DNA of 64,000 bases from CAVYWD01 sp963772225 (GTDB lineage Bacteria > Myxococcota > Myxococcia > Myxococcales > UBA5297), in NCBI GenBank assembly GCA_963772225.1, contig CAVYWD010000005.1, forward strand, positions 310,001 through 374,000, read 5' to 3'. The position numbers and the translations under genes are program-made. The notes under the pieces were generated by a model. The model worked only from the letters and a program-made list of their open reading frames with translations, had not been told where the DNA came from and searched no databases. Shown here piece by piece: positions 55,113-63,470 of the stretch (its first letter is position 1; each line of letters starts with the position of its first letter).

Positions 55113-56474
55113 CTAGACGGGCGGCGGCTCCCGAGAATCGCGCGGCACCGGCAAAGGGGCCTCCACTTCGGCGGCCTCGGCGACGGGCGCACGTCGCGGT
55201 TCGATGGGCGGCAGTGGGCCGGTGATGAGCCGAGCGCCTCGCTCGTAGGTGAGGTAGGCGGTGGCCCAGTCGAAGAGCACCAGCAACCGGTTGCGGAAAC
55301 CGATGAGGAAGAAGATGTGGACGAGCAGCCAGGCGAGCCAGGCGCCGAGCCCAGAGAGGTGGACGAAGCCCAGGTCCGCCACGGCGGCGTGGCGCCCGAT
55401 GGTCGCGAGCGACCCCCGGTCCTTGTAGTGGAAGCGCTCGGTCGCCTCACCCCGCAGGCGCCGGGCGATCTGCCGGGCGGCAAAGCGGCCCTCCTGAATC
55501 GCCGCGGGCGCGACGCCCGGCACCGGCGCTCCGCTGCTCTGCCGCAGCGACGCGAGGTCGCCGATGACGAACACCTCCGGGTGGCTGGGGAGGGTCAAGT
55601 CCTCGCGGACCAGGACCCGGCCCGCCTTGTCGAGCGGGGCGCCGAGGCACTGGGCGAGCGGAGAGGCTTCCACGCCGGCGGCCCAGAAGACGGTGCGCGC
55701 AAAGATGCGCTCGCCGCCGCCGATGGAGACGCCGCCGCGGTCGATGGCGGTGACCTTGGAGCCGGCGCGCACCTCCACGCCCAGCGCCTCGAGCTGGCGC
55801 CGGGCCTTCTCGGAGAGCTCGGGCGGGTAGGGAGGCAACACCCGCGGCAGGCCTTCCAGGAGGATCACCCGCGCGTCGGAAGGTCGGATGTGGCGAAAGT
55901 CCTTGGACATGGAGGCCCGGGCGATCTCCGCGATGGTCCCGGCGAGCTCGACCCCGGTCGGCCCGGCGCCCACGACGACGAACGTGAGCCACGGGCCCGC
56001 GGAGGCCGGGTGCCGCTCGGCGAGCTCGAAGGCGACGAAGATGCGCCGGCGGATCTCCAGCGCGTCCTCCAGCGTCTTCAGCCCCGGCGCGAGCGGCGCC
56101 CACTCGGCGCGGCCGAAGTACGAGTGGGACGCGCCGGTCGCCACCACCAGGTAGTCGTAGGAGAGCTGGCCGTCGCGCAGGGCGACTCGGTGCTTTGCCA
56201 GATCGACCGCCACCGCCTCGCCCAGCACCACCTCGGTGTTGGCCTGCCGCCGCAGCACCCGGCGGATGGGCGCGGCGATCTCGCTGGGGTTCAGCCCCGC
56301 GGTGGCCACCTGGTAGAGGAGCGGCTGGAAGAGGTGGTAGTTGCGGCGGTCCACGACCGTCACTCGAGCGGGCGCTCGCCCGAGCGCTCGGGCGGCATAG
56401 AGGCCGCCGAAGCCGGCCCCGAGAATGACGACCCGCGGCCGCGACGCGGCCAGGCTGCTCTTTCGTGCGCTCAT
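55113..56474 (-). CDS. ndh: Type II NADH dehydrogenase (NDH-2)
   Basis: A 453-residue FAD-dependent oxidoreductase. FAD-binding GxGxxG: VVILGAGFGGLYAARALG (about residue 15). NYHLFQPLLYQVATAGL is the family hallmark after the first strand. The NAD-binding motif is FVVVGAGPTGVELAGTIAE (about 165). The second FAD contact is VFVIGDLASLRQ. The C-terminal membrane-anchor helix reads LLVHIFFLIGFRNRLLVLFD. It oxidises NADH and reduces quinone at the inner membrane without proton pumping. ATG 56474 is taken; ATG 56492 would add six residues. Confidence 0.9.
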   Translation of the reverse strand: MSARKSSLAASRPRVVILGAGFGGLYAARALGRAPARVTVVDRRNYHLFQPLLYQVATAGLNPSEIAAPIRRVLRRQANTEVVLGEAVAVDLAKHRVALRDGQLSYDYLVVATGASHSYFGRAEWAPLAPGLKTLEDALEIRRRIFVAFELAERHPASAGPWLTFVVVGAGPTGVELAGTIAEIARASMSKDFRHIRPSDARVILLEGLPRVLPPYPPELSEKARRQLEALGVEVRAGSKVTAIDRGGVSIGGGERIFARTVFWAAGVEASPLAQCLGAPLDKAGRVLVREDLTLPSHPEVFVIGDLASLRQSSGAPVPGVAPAAIQEGRFAARQIARRLRGEATERFHYKDRGSLATIGRHAAVADLGFVHLSGLGAWLAWLLVHIFFLIGFRNRLLVLFDWATAYLTYERGARLITGPLPPIEPRRAPVAEAAEVEAPLPVPRDSREPPPV

Positions 56475-56968
56475 GCCATCGCCTTTGCGCATGAGATGAG
56501 CGTCCGCGCGACCTCGGCGCCAACCTCCCCATCGGGTTGCCCTGACCGAAAGTAAGCTGGGTCGCCTCGGGAGGTCTCGACGTACCCTCTTCAGTGCCAG
56601 CGGGCCTCAAATTCCTCTCTCCGAGAGGCTTGCCCTCGAAAAAACGTCGAGCCGGCGTCCAAAAAGTTTGCCGAAGAACCCCGAACGGGGCTGACGCGGA
56701 GCAGGAGCGTGGCACAACCGGGGGAAGTCCCTCGGCAGAAGTGAGCCCGGGCGAAGCAAAGCCATGGGTCTGCAGAGCCCCAGTCGGCGAGTTCGACCCA
56801 CGGTTAGGAACGCGAGTTCAACGGGTTAGCGAGTGGCACTGCGCGTGCACACTAGGCCAGGCGTAGCACGACGGACCGCAAGCGCATCTGCGTCGCTCCA
56901 GGCTCGAACATCGGCTCGGACATCCCCGGCTCCGACGGCACGCACGCACAACTAGTGGCGCGGATCAT
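56475..56968 (+). other. Long intergenic region with no recognised gene, upstream of a strong forward terminator
   Basis: About 490 bases without a supported protein gene. Short frames are present but have no coding-like codon bias. The forward strand ends in a strong terminator at 56969-57006, although the neighbouring genes are on the reverse strand. So a forward transcript, possibly a small RNA, is implied. Stretches such as GGGGCTGACGCGGAGCAGG (near 56690) and two T-loop-like GAGTTCGACC/GAGTTCAACGGG segments are present. No tRNA, tmRNA, 6S or SRP RNA signature could be completed. Confidence 0.45.
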
Positions 56969-57006
56969 GTGAGCTGGCCCTCTCCCCGGGGGCCGGCTCA
57001 CTTTTT
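56969..57006 (+). terminator. Strong intrinsic terminator on the forward strand
   Basis: Stem GTGAGCTGGCCC (56969-56980) pairs with GGGCCGGCTCAC (56990-57001) with one mismatch, loop TCTCCCCGG, then TTTTT (57002-57006). On the reverse strand there is no comparable U-run, so direction is forward. It has no obvious upstream gene. Confidence 0.8.
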
Positions 57007-57092
57007 GGTGAGTTGGCGCCCAAGGCAAGGCAAAGGCCGCGGGCGCTGGAGCACCTCGCGGCCTTGCGTCGACTTCGTCGGGAGAACGAGGG

Positions 57093-57368
57093 CTACTTCT
57101 TGAGCCCCTCGACGAACTTGGCGACTTCCTCGGCGTCCTTGGCGTCGACCCCCTTCACCGGCTTCATCTTGCCCTTGCCAGCGGTCACCGCCTTGACGGT
57201 GAGGTCCGCCTTGGTGGCAGCGATCGGGTTCTTGTGCTTGGCGCCCGCGCCCTCGCCCTTCTCGCCGTGACAGTCCGCGCACTTCTCGGCGAAGGTGGCG
57301 GCGCCGTCGGCGAAGGCGGTAGCGGCAAACGAGACGGTGAAGACGGCGGTGAGGATGTACTTGATCAC
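57093..57368 (-). CDS. Small c-type cytochrome (class I)
   Basis: A 91-residue protein; GTG 57368 with GAGGAA upstream. A signal peptide (YILTAVFTVSFAATAFA) is cleaved before DGAATFAEKCADCHGEKGEG, with the CxxCH heme motif about residue 30. The distal Met ligand is in GKMKPVKG (about 68), and the C-terminal helix AEEVAKFVEGLKK packs on the heme. It is a soluble periplasmic electron carrier. The 281-base gap to rnpB contains nothing else recognised. Confidence 0.85.
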   Translation of the reverse strand: MIKYILTAVFTVSFAATAFADGAATFAEKCADCHGEKGEGAGAKHKNPIAATKADLTVKAVTAGKGKMKPVKGVDAKDAEEVAKFVEGLKK

Positions 57369-57649
57369 GGGGGTTCCTCGCTTGGTTGAGTTGTCCGGTG
57401 CAGCACACGGTGGGACGCGAACCCGCAGCGGGCTATTCAGTTCCCAACGCCGCGGCAGGTCAGGGTCATGCAGAAGGGCTGACCAACGCCCCGAGGGGAA
57501 CTTTACTCCCTGCTGTCCCGTCGCCGCCCCAACATCGGATCCCCCGCTTGGAATGGGGCCCGGCCGACGGTCCGCCCAGAGGCCTGCGGCGCGCGGACTC
57601 GAGCCTTCCGGATCACAGCCCCGACGCGTTCGTGCTACAACTGACATCG

Positions 57650-58052
57650 CCGGAGCGGACCAGGTGAACGCCGGCGCGGCCAGGAATGGCGCGCGGGAGG
57701 AAAGTCCGAGCTCCACAGGGCAAGGTGCTGGCTAACGGCCAGTCGGGGCGACCCGAAGGAAAGTGCCACAGAGAACAGACCGCCGAGGGCCCTCCTCGAA
57801 GCCGAGGTGGGCCAGGCAAGGGTGAAACGGCGCGGTAAGAGCGCACCGCGGCGGCAGTGATGTCGCCGGCACGGCAAACCCCACCTGGAGCAAGAGCGAA
57901 TAGGGAGGCGAAGCGGAGGGCAACTTCCGCTTGTAGGGCTGCCCGCCCGAAGCCTCCGGGTAAGCTCGCTGGAGGCCGCGGGCAACCGCGGTCCTAGAGG
58001 AATGTTCATCGCCCAGCGATGGGAACAGAACTCGGCTTACGGGCCGCTCCGG
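57650..58052 (+). ncRNA. rnpB: RNase P RNA, bacterial type A
   Basis: About 403 nt. Conserved blocks of the ribozyme are clear: GAGGAAAGTCCGAGCTCC (57697-57714) and CACAGGGCAAGGTGCTGGCT at the 5' side, AGAGCGCACCGCGG in the middle, and ACAGAACTCGGCTTA (58025-58039) at the 3' side. The ends are set by helix P1: CCGGAGCGG (57650-57658) pairs with CCGCTCCGG (58044-58052). It cleaves the 5' leader from tRNA precursors with the RnpA protein. A weak -10 (TACAAC, 57636-57641) lies upstream. The T-rich CATTTCTTTCTC after the 3' end may help terminate it. Confidence 0.97.
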
Positions 58053-58126
58053 CATTTCTTTCTCATCCCCTCCCTCCGCCGCTTGGCCCGCGCCCGTCCG
58101 TTCGGTACAGTGCATCGAAGGCCGCC

Positions 58127-59317
58127 ATGCACGCACCCATTCACATCCTGGTCGTCGATGATGATCCCGCGCTGGCCAGCGCCGCTCGGGCGCTCTTGTC
58201 GCGCAAGGAGTGCCACATCGACGCGGTCTTCTCCGGCCTCGACGCGGTCGCGCGTGTGCGGGCCGGGGGCATCGACGCGCTGCTCCTGGACGTCTTCATG
58301 CCCGAAGTGGACGGGCTCTCCGTGCTCGACGAAATCGGCCGGCTGCCCAATCCGCCGCGCGTCGTGCTGATGAGCGGGAACCCCAACGCGGACGTCGAAC
58401 AGGCCATCGCCGGCGGGCGCGCCCTCGCCTGTCTCACCAAGCCCGTCGACTTCAGCCTGGCGCTCACGCTGCTGCTGAACGAGGCCCCCGAGCGGCCGCT
58501 CCAGCTCAAGCCCGAGCTCGAGCCCGCCGAGCTGACTGCGTTCGCGGCAGCGGCGGTGCGCGGCAGCGCGTTCCTCGAGGGCGCGCCGCAGCTCCCGCCC
58601 GGGACGGCGGTGTCGCTCGCGCTGGACCTGCCGTCCGGGACGCTGGACCTGCTGGCGGTCTCCGACCCGGCCGCCCGGCCGCCCATGCGGCGCGGCCTGG
58701 GGTTGAAGCTCGCCGAGCTCACCGAGGCCAAGGTCTCGGCGCTGCGGGCGGTGGCCGTGTTGCCGCCCGAGCCTCCGCCCATGAAGGCCGAGGCGCCCTT
58801 GAACCGGGCGCGCGAGCTCTACCGCCGCGGCCTGGAGAAGCTCGAGACGGGCAAGTACGACACGGCCCTCCTCGACTTGAAGGCGGCGCGAGACCTCGAA
58901 CCCCAGAATTCCCTGCTGGCCGCGGCATGCGCCCGCGCCGAGGAGCTGGCCGGCGTGGAGCGGGCGCGCACGCTCTTCCGCGACGCCGAGAAGCTCGCCG
59001 AGAAGGACCCCCGCTCGGCGCTCCGCCGCGTGGAAGACGCCATCCGCCTCGACCCGACGCGCGCCAGCTACCACCGCGAGGCGGCGAGGCTGCTCCTGTT
59101 CTTGGGCGACTCCACGGAGCTGGCCGAGGAGCGTCTCGCGGCTGCTATCCACCTCGCCCCGTCGGATCCCTCGCCGCGGCTCCATCTGGCGCAGCTCTTG
59201 GAGCGGGCGGGGCGGCCCAAGGAGGCGCTCTGGGCCTGCGAGGCCGCGCTCCACCTGTTCCCGAGCGACCCGGAGCTCATCAAGGTGGTGGCCCGGCTAC
59301 GGCGGAAGGCAAGCTAG
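58127..59317 (+). CDS. Response regulator with TPR output domain
   Basis: A 396-residue protein. The receiver domain (about 5-125) has ILVVDDDPALASAARALLSR, the phospho-acceptor Asp in ALLLDVFMPEVDG (about 50), the switch Ser in VVLMSGNP and Lys in CLTKPVDFS. A middle beta-rich PilZ-like or unassigned segment (about 135-220) follows (AVSLALDLPSGTLDLLAVSD). Then TPRs run to the end (LEKLETGKYDTALLDLKAAR, HLAQLLERAGRPKEALWACE). No DNA-binding domain, so it signals by protein contacts. It lies 74 bases after rnpB on the same strand. Confidence 0.8.
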   Translation: MHAPIHILVVDDDPALASAARALLSRKECHIDAVFSGLDAVARVRAGGIDALLLDVFMPEVDGLSVLDEIGRLPNPPRVVLMSGNPNADVEQAIAGGRALACLTKPVDFSLALTLLLNEAPERPLQLKPELEPAELTAFAAAAVRGSAFLEGAPQLPPGTAVSLALDLPSGTLDLLAVSDPAARPPMRRGLGLKLAELTEAKVSALRAVAVLPPEPPPMKAEAPLNRARELYRRGLEKLETGKYDTALLDLKAARDLEPQNSLLAAACARAEELAGVERARTLFRDAEKLAEKDPRSALRRVEDAIRLDPTRASYHREAARLLLFLGDSTELAEERLAAAIHLAPSDPSPRLHLAQLLERAGRPKEALWACEAALHLFPSDPELIKVVARLRRKAS

Positions 59318-59491
59318 CTCACACCTAGCACCGACCGCCCAAAGCACGATCTGGGGTCTTCGCCGCGCACGGTACGTCGCCGTCTCAGACCACGATCACG
59401 TCGACCGAGTTCACCGCGACCCGCTCGAGCGCGTGCGAAAGCTCTCCGCGCGTCGGGAAAGCGAGCTTGGCTTCGGCTTCATGCCCCGAAT

Positions 59492-59971
59492 GTGAAGTCC
59501 AGAATCCGGGAAGAGGTTTCGCAAAGCTCACCCGAGGCGCTGGCATTGCTCGCCGATGAGCAAGCCCGCGCGCGGATGCGCCGTGAGGCCGAGCACAAGA
59601 TCGACTTCGCGCGCTGGAAGCTCGCGCTCGACGCATTCTGCGATCGCGTGTTCGCCGCGATCGACGCCCAGGCCGCCGTTTTGACGGACCACCACATTTG
59701 CGGTGATCAGGCAACGGCCGAACGCATGTTTGAGCAGCAGTGTGTTCTGCTCCGATCGTTGATTCCATCCGAGGACCTGGTGCTCGTGCTCGCCGCAATC
59801 GGAGCAAACGCTGCAGCCCTAGTCACCGAGGACGAGAAGCTCCTGAACGGCGGCGGCCTCAGCCTCGATCTGAACCACAAGCTCGCGTTCGTACACCCCG
59901 CCGATCTCGACGAGGCGCTGCGCTCTAACTTCGTGTGGCGATGGAAGGCGAGCCCCACGCGCGGTCGATAG
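59492..59971 (+). CDS. PIN-domain-like protein, possibly truncated at the N-terminus
   Basis: A 159-residue protein from GTG 59492. The C-terminal half has the PIN pattern EDLVLVLAAIGANAAALVTE then DEKLLNGG, with an acidic D/E and the later ED typical of the metal site. The N-terminal half is helical (EEVSQSSPEALALLADEQAR), but the initial PIN strand with its first Asp is not visible. So it may be a diverged PIN protein or a fragment. GC is a little lower than in neighbours. No antitoxin-like partner is evident. PIN proteins usually cleave RNA; here this is uncertain. Confidence 0.4.
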   Translation: MKSRIREEVSQSSPEALALLADEQARARMRREAEHKIDFARWKLALDAFCDRVFAAIDAQAAVLTDHHICGDQATAERMFEQQCVLLRSLIPSEDLVLVLAAIGANAAALVTEDEKLLNGGGLSLDLNHKLAFVHPADLDEALRSNFVWRWKASPTRGR

Positions 59972-60000
59972 CAGCGCCAAGCAAGAGCGAAAATGCCCGC

Positions 60001-60573
60001 TCAGCGCATGGGGACCGATGCGGCCAGCACCCGATTCTGGCCGTCGTTGCGAACCTCGCTCCGGTTCGCCAGCGGCCAGCGGTCGTCCTTCCCCGGCTGG
60101 TAGAAGCCCGTCCACAGCTCGAAGCCCTCGCCGTTGTAGTAGCTGGGGACCCGGAAGCTCCAACGGTCTTTGACGATCTCCCCTTTGCGCCAGACCTTGA
60201 CCGGGTAGCGGCCCGCGGCGGGCCAATGGTCGCCGTTGATGCGCTCGGCCTGGCCGCCGCGGTCGTCGATGTGGACGAAGACCTTGAAGTCCTCCTCCGA
60301 CTCTTCCAGGACCCGGAAGTAGTAGTCCACTGCCACGGCGTCGCCCGGCTTCGGGCGCGCGGGGCTGAACTCCACCGCGGCCAGCTCTACGGCCTCTCCG
60401 AAAACCGCTCCGACGCGTTTCGCGCTTCCCGGGACCTCGTGGAGAAGCAGGTCCGAGAGCCGGCCGCGGTCGAACTGGATGCGGCCGTCGCGTGGCGAGG
60501 GCGGGCGCTCGATGCAGGCGGCGTTCGTCAGGAGCGCGGCGAGGGCGCCGGCGGCGAGGCAGTGCGTGCGCAT
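60001..60573 (-). CDS. Exported protein of unknown function
   Basis: A 190-residue protein. The N-terminus (LAAGALAALLTNAAC) is a signal with a weak lipobox. The mature part is a beta-sandwich-like domain: AVEFSPARPKPGDAVAVDYY, FKVFVHIDDRGGQAERINGD, HWPAAGRYPVKVWRKGEIV and SYYNGEGFELWTGFYQPGK. This pattern of 'GDHxPxxGxYPxxxWxxGE' resembles the accessory beta domain found in some membrane glycosyltransferase-associated proteins. No catalytic residues. Convergent with the PIN-like gene. Confidence 0.55.
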   Translation of the reverse strand: MRTHCLAAGALAALLTNAACIERPPSPRDGRIQFDRGRLSDLLLHEVPGSAKRVGAVFGEAVELAAVEFSPARPKPGDAVAVDYYFRVLEESEEDFKVFVHIDDRGGQAERINGDHWPAAGRYPVKVWRKGEIVKDRWSFRVPSYYNGEGFELWTGFYQPGKDDRWPLANRSEVRNDGQNRVLAASVPMR

Positions 60574-60716
60574 GGCGTGGCGACCCTACCAAGCGCGACC
60601 CTTCGGCGGAAGGGCCTTGGGTGCCGCGGCGCGATCGGGGCGGACGGCAGGCCGTGCGGCCTCGGGGCAGATCTTCTATAACCGACGCCCTCGAAACCCT
60701 TCAGGAGAGCCTCCGG

Positions 60717-62348
60717 ATGGCAGACAGCCCAGCGTTCGACTCCCGGCCCAGCGGCGCCCAGGCCGGGACGCAGCAGCCGGCTTCGCCTCCCACGGGCATC
60801 GATGTCGGGGTCGACGTGGGCATCGGCGTGGGCGCGGCGGTGGCCTTGCTCTTCGCCTACGCGCTCCTCCGGCAGCGCGCGCGGCGCAAGGCCGAGCTCC
60901 AGGAGCCCGAGCCCAGGCGCGCGCTCGAGGCGAAGAAGGAGCGCGTTCCGGAGACGGCCGAGCCGCGGGAGGGTGCCGCGGAGCCCGCGCGCCGAAAGGT
61001 CCGCGAAGAGGCGCCGGTCTCAGAGGAAGCGAGGCAGGCCCAGCGCGCGGCCGACGAGGCCCAGCGGGCAGCGCAAGCGGCCGAGGAGGCGCGGCTCGCG
61101 GCGAAGCGCCTGCTCGAGCTGGCGCGCGCGAAGGTCGACGCCGAGGCCGCTTCCAGGGCCGAGGAGGCTCAGGCGGCGGCCGCCAAGGCGCGCGCAGACG
61201 CCGAGGCAGCCAGGGCGCGCGCCGAGGAAGAGCGCGCCAAGGCGCGGGAGGCGGAGGACGAGCGGAAGAAGGCCGAGTACCGCGAGCGGCGCGAGCGGGA
61301 GTCGCAGGAGAAGGAGCGCCGCCGCCTCGAGGCCGAGGAGCGCCGGCGCCAGGAGGAGGAGGCCAAGCTCCAGCGCGAGCGCGAAGAGGCCGAGGCGCGC
61401 CGCCGCACCGAGGACGAGGAGAAGCGAAAGGTCGCCGCGCAGGCCGGCAAGACCCTGTCCGAGGGCCTGGCCAAGACGCGCGGCGGCTTCATGGCGGGCC
61501 TCAACTCGTTCTTCGGCCGGGCCAAGGTGGTGGACGAGTCGGTCCTCGGCGAGCTGGAGGAGGTCCTCTTCTCGGCGGACATCGGGGTCAGGACCGCGTC
61601 CGAGCTCCTGGAGTTCGCCCGGCAGAAGGTCCGGGCCAAGGACCTTTCGGATCCGGAGAAGCTCAAGGCGGCCATTCGCGGCGAGGTGGAGCGGATCGTC
61701 TCGCTGAAGGCGGGCTTGAGCTCCGCCGCGAACGCCAAGCCGTTCGTCACCATGGTCGTCGGCGTCAACGGCTCGGGAAAGACCACCACCATCGGCAAGC
61801 TCGCCGCACAGCAGGTCGCGCAGGGGCAAAAGGTGCTGCTCGCCGCCGGCGACACGTTTCGCGCCGCCGCCGCCGAGCAGCTGGAGATCTGGGGGCAGCG
61901 CTCCGGCGCCCCGGTCGTGAAGGGGAAGGAGGGCTCCGACCCCGGCGCGGTGGTCTTCGACGCGCTCAAGCGCGGCCAGGCGGAGGGCTTCGACCTCGTC
62001 CTCTGCGACACCGCCGGTCGCCTCCACACCAAGGCGCCGCTCATGGAGGAGCTGAAGCGCGTCAAGCGCGTCATGGACAAGGCCCTGCCTGGCGCGCCCC
62101 ACGAGACGCTCCTGGTGCTCGACTCGACGAACGGACAGAACGCCATCGCGCAGGCGCGCGAGTTCCACGCCGCACTCGGGGTCAACGGCATTGTCCTCAC
62201 CAAGCTCGACGGCACCGCCAAGGGCGGCGTGGTGATCGGCATCTGCGACGAGCTCAAGGTCCCCGTGCGCTTCGTGGGCATCGGCGAGGCCGTGGGCGAC
62301 CTGAAGCCATTCGACCCGCGCGAGTTCGTGCAGGCGCTGTTCGAGTAG
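60717..62348 (+). CDS. ftsY: Signal recognition particle receptor FtsY
   Basis: A 543-residue protein with an AGGAGAG ribosome site. An N-terminal membrane-contact helix (about 33-50, GIGVGAAVALLFAYALL) and a long Glu/Arg/Ala coiled coil (about 55-245) precede the NG domain. GTPase motifs: VVGVNGSGKTTTIGKLA, AAGDTFRAAAAEQL, VLCDTAGRLHTKAPL and VLTKLDGTAKGG. It ends with FVGIGEAVGDLKPFDPREF. It docks Ffh-ribosome complexes at the inner membrane for co-translational insertion. The unusually long charged coiled coil before the N domain is an acidic-domain analogue. Confidence 0.95.
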   Translation: MADSPAFDSRPSGAQAGTQQPASPPTGIDVGVDVGIGVGAAVALLFAYALLRQRARRKAELQEPEPRRALEAKKERVPETAEPREGAAEPARRKVREEAPVSEEARQAQRAADEAQRAAQAAEEARLAAKRLLELARAKVDAEAASRAEEAQAAAAKARADAEAARARAEEERAKAREAEDERKKAEYRERRERESQEKERRRLEAEERRRQEEEAKLQREREEAEARRRTEDEEKRKVAAQAGKTLSEGLAKTRGGFMAGLNSFFGRAKVVDESVLGELEEVLFSADIGVRTASELLEFARQKVRAKDLSDPEKLKAAIRGEVERIVSLKAGLSSAANAKPFVTMVVGVNGSGKTTTIGKLAAQQVAQGQKVLLAAGDTFRAAAAEQLEIWGQRSGAPVVKGKEGSDPGAVVFDALKRGQAEGFDLVLCDTAGRLHTKAPLMEELKRVKRVMDKALPGAPHETLLVLDSTNGQNAIAQAREFHAALGVNGIVLTKLDGTAKGGVVIGICDELKVPVRFVGIGEAVGDLKPFDPREFVQALFE

Positions 62349-62358
62349 CCCGAGGCGC

Positions 62359-63261
62359 TCACTGCGGCGCCGCGCCGGAGCGCTCGGCCGGCGGCTGGAG
62401 CAGCGCCTCCCCTGTGTAGAGCGCCAGCGAGGCCCAGATGAGGCCGAAGGCCAGCGCGTGCGCGGAGGTGAAGGGCTCGCGGTAGAGGAGCACCGCCGCC
62501 AGGAACTGGAGGGAGGGAGTGACGTACTGGAGCACGCCCATGGTGGAGAGGCGCAGCGAGCGCACGCCGCGGGCGAACCAGATGAGCGGCACCGAGGTGA
62601 TCACCCCGGCGAGCAGCAGCAGGGCCGCGGTGCGCCCGTCGCCTCGAAGGCCTCCGCCGCCGGCGAGGGCGCGGCCGACGATGAGCGCGGCCGCAGGCGC
62701 CGCCAGGAGCGAGGTCTCGACCAAGAGGCCGACCAAAGGGTCGATGTCGGCCTTCTTGCGGACCAGGCCATACCCGCCAAAGGTGAAAGCCAACGCCAAC
62801 GCGAGCCACGGGAAGGTGCCCAGGCGGACGACGAAGGCCGAGGCGCCCAGGGCCGCGAGCGCCAGCGCGGCCGCCTGGCCCGGGCGCAGCCGCTCGCGCA
62901 GGAACAGAACGCCGAGCAGCACGTTGACGATGGGATTCACGAAGTACCCCAGGCTCGCCTCCAGGACGTGCCCCGCATTCACCGCCCAGATATAGAGCAG
63001 CCAGTTGCCGGTGATGAGCGCGGTGGACAGCCCGTAGATCGCCAGGCGGCGGCGGGAGCGCAGTGCCTCCAGGTACTCGGGCCACCGGCGCGAGATCGTG
63101 GCGAGCCCGGCGAGGAAGACCGCCGACCAGAGGATGCGGTGGGCCAGAATCTCCAGTGGCGAGACGCTCTTCAGCGCCTTGAAGTAGAGCGGGAAGGCGC
63201 CCCAGACGAGGTAGGCGCCGAGCGCAAATCGCAGGCCGGAGCGGGCGGTGGGCTGTGCCAT
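62359..63261 (-). CDS. rarD: RarD family DMT transporter
   Basis: A 300-residue protein with ten predicted TM segments of the EamA/DMT superfamily. The RarD hallmark block is present: AYLVWGAFPLYFKALKSVSP, LEILAHRILWSAVFL, GNWLLYIWAVN and LEASLGYFVNPIVNVLLG. The later PLIWFARGVRSLRLSTMGVL and QYVTPSLQFLAAVLLYREPF complete it. It is an inner-membrane carrier; the family is named for chloramphenicol-sensitivity effects and the substrate is unknown. ATG 63261 is chosen so that the protein begins just before the first TM. It converges with ftsY. Confidence 0.9.
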   Translation of the reverse strand: MAQPTARSGLRFALGAYLVWGAFPLYFKALKSVSPLEILAHRILWSAVFLAGLATISRRWPEYLEALRSRRRLAIYGLSTALITGNWLLYIWAVNAGHVLEASLGYFVNPIVNVLLGVLFLRERLRPGQAAALALAALGASAFVVRLGTFPWLALALAFTFGGYGLVRKKADIDPLVGLLVETSLLAAPAAALIVGRALAGGGGLRGDGRTAALLLLAGVITSVPLIWFARGVRSLRLSTMGVLQYVTPSLQFLAAVLLYREPFTSAHALAFGLIWASLALYTGEALLQPPAERSGAAPQ

Positions 63262-63470
63262 GGGCCGCCATGTGTAACGGCCCCCGCGCGCCAAGAAAAG
63301 CCGGACCGGCGACCGGCCGGCTCGGGGCGGACACCAGAGTGCTTGAGCTTTCGCCCCCCTCCGTGCGAGTTTTCGGTTTCGGCCTCGCCCTATTTCGCGG
63401 CCGGACCTCTGTCAGCGCCCTCCTCGGTGGATGCGCGAGCAGAGGCGGCCATCCATCATTGGTGATCTGC

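Noticed and set aside
56770..56830. Two T-loop-like strings (GAGTTCGACC, GAGTTCAACGGG) suggestive of tRNA or tmRNA
   Set aside because: No cloverleaf, no CCA end and no tmRNA tag or 5' GGGG motif could be found around them.
60960..61440. Glu/Arg/Ala repeat-like region
   Set aside because: It encodes the coiled-coil spacer of FtsY, not a tandem DNA repeat.
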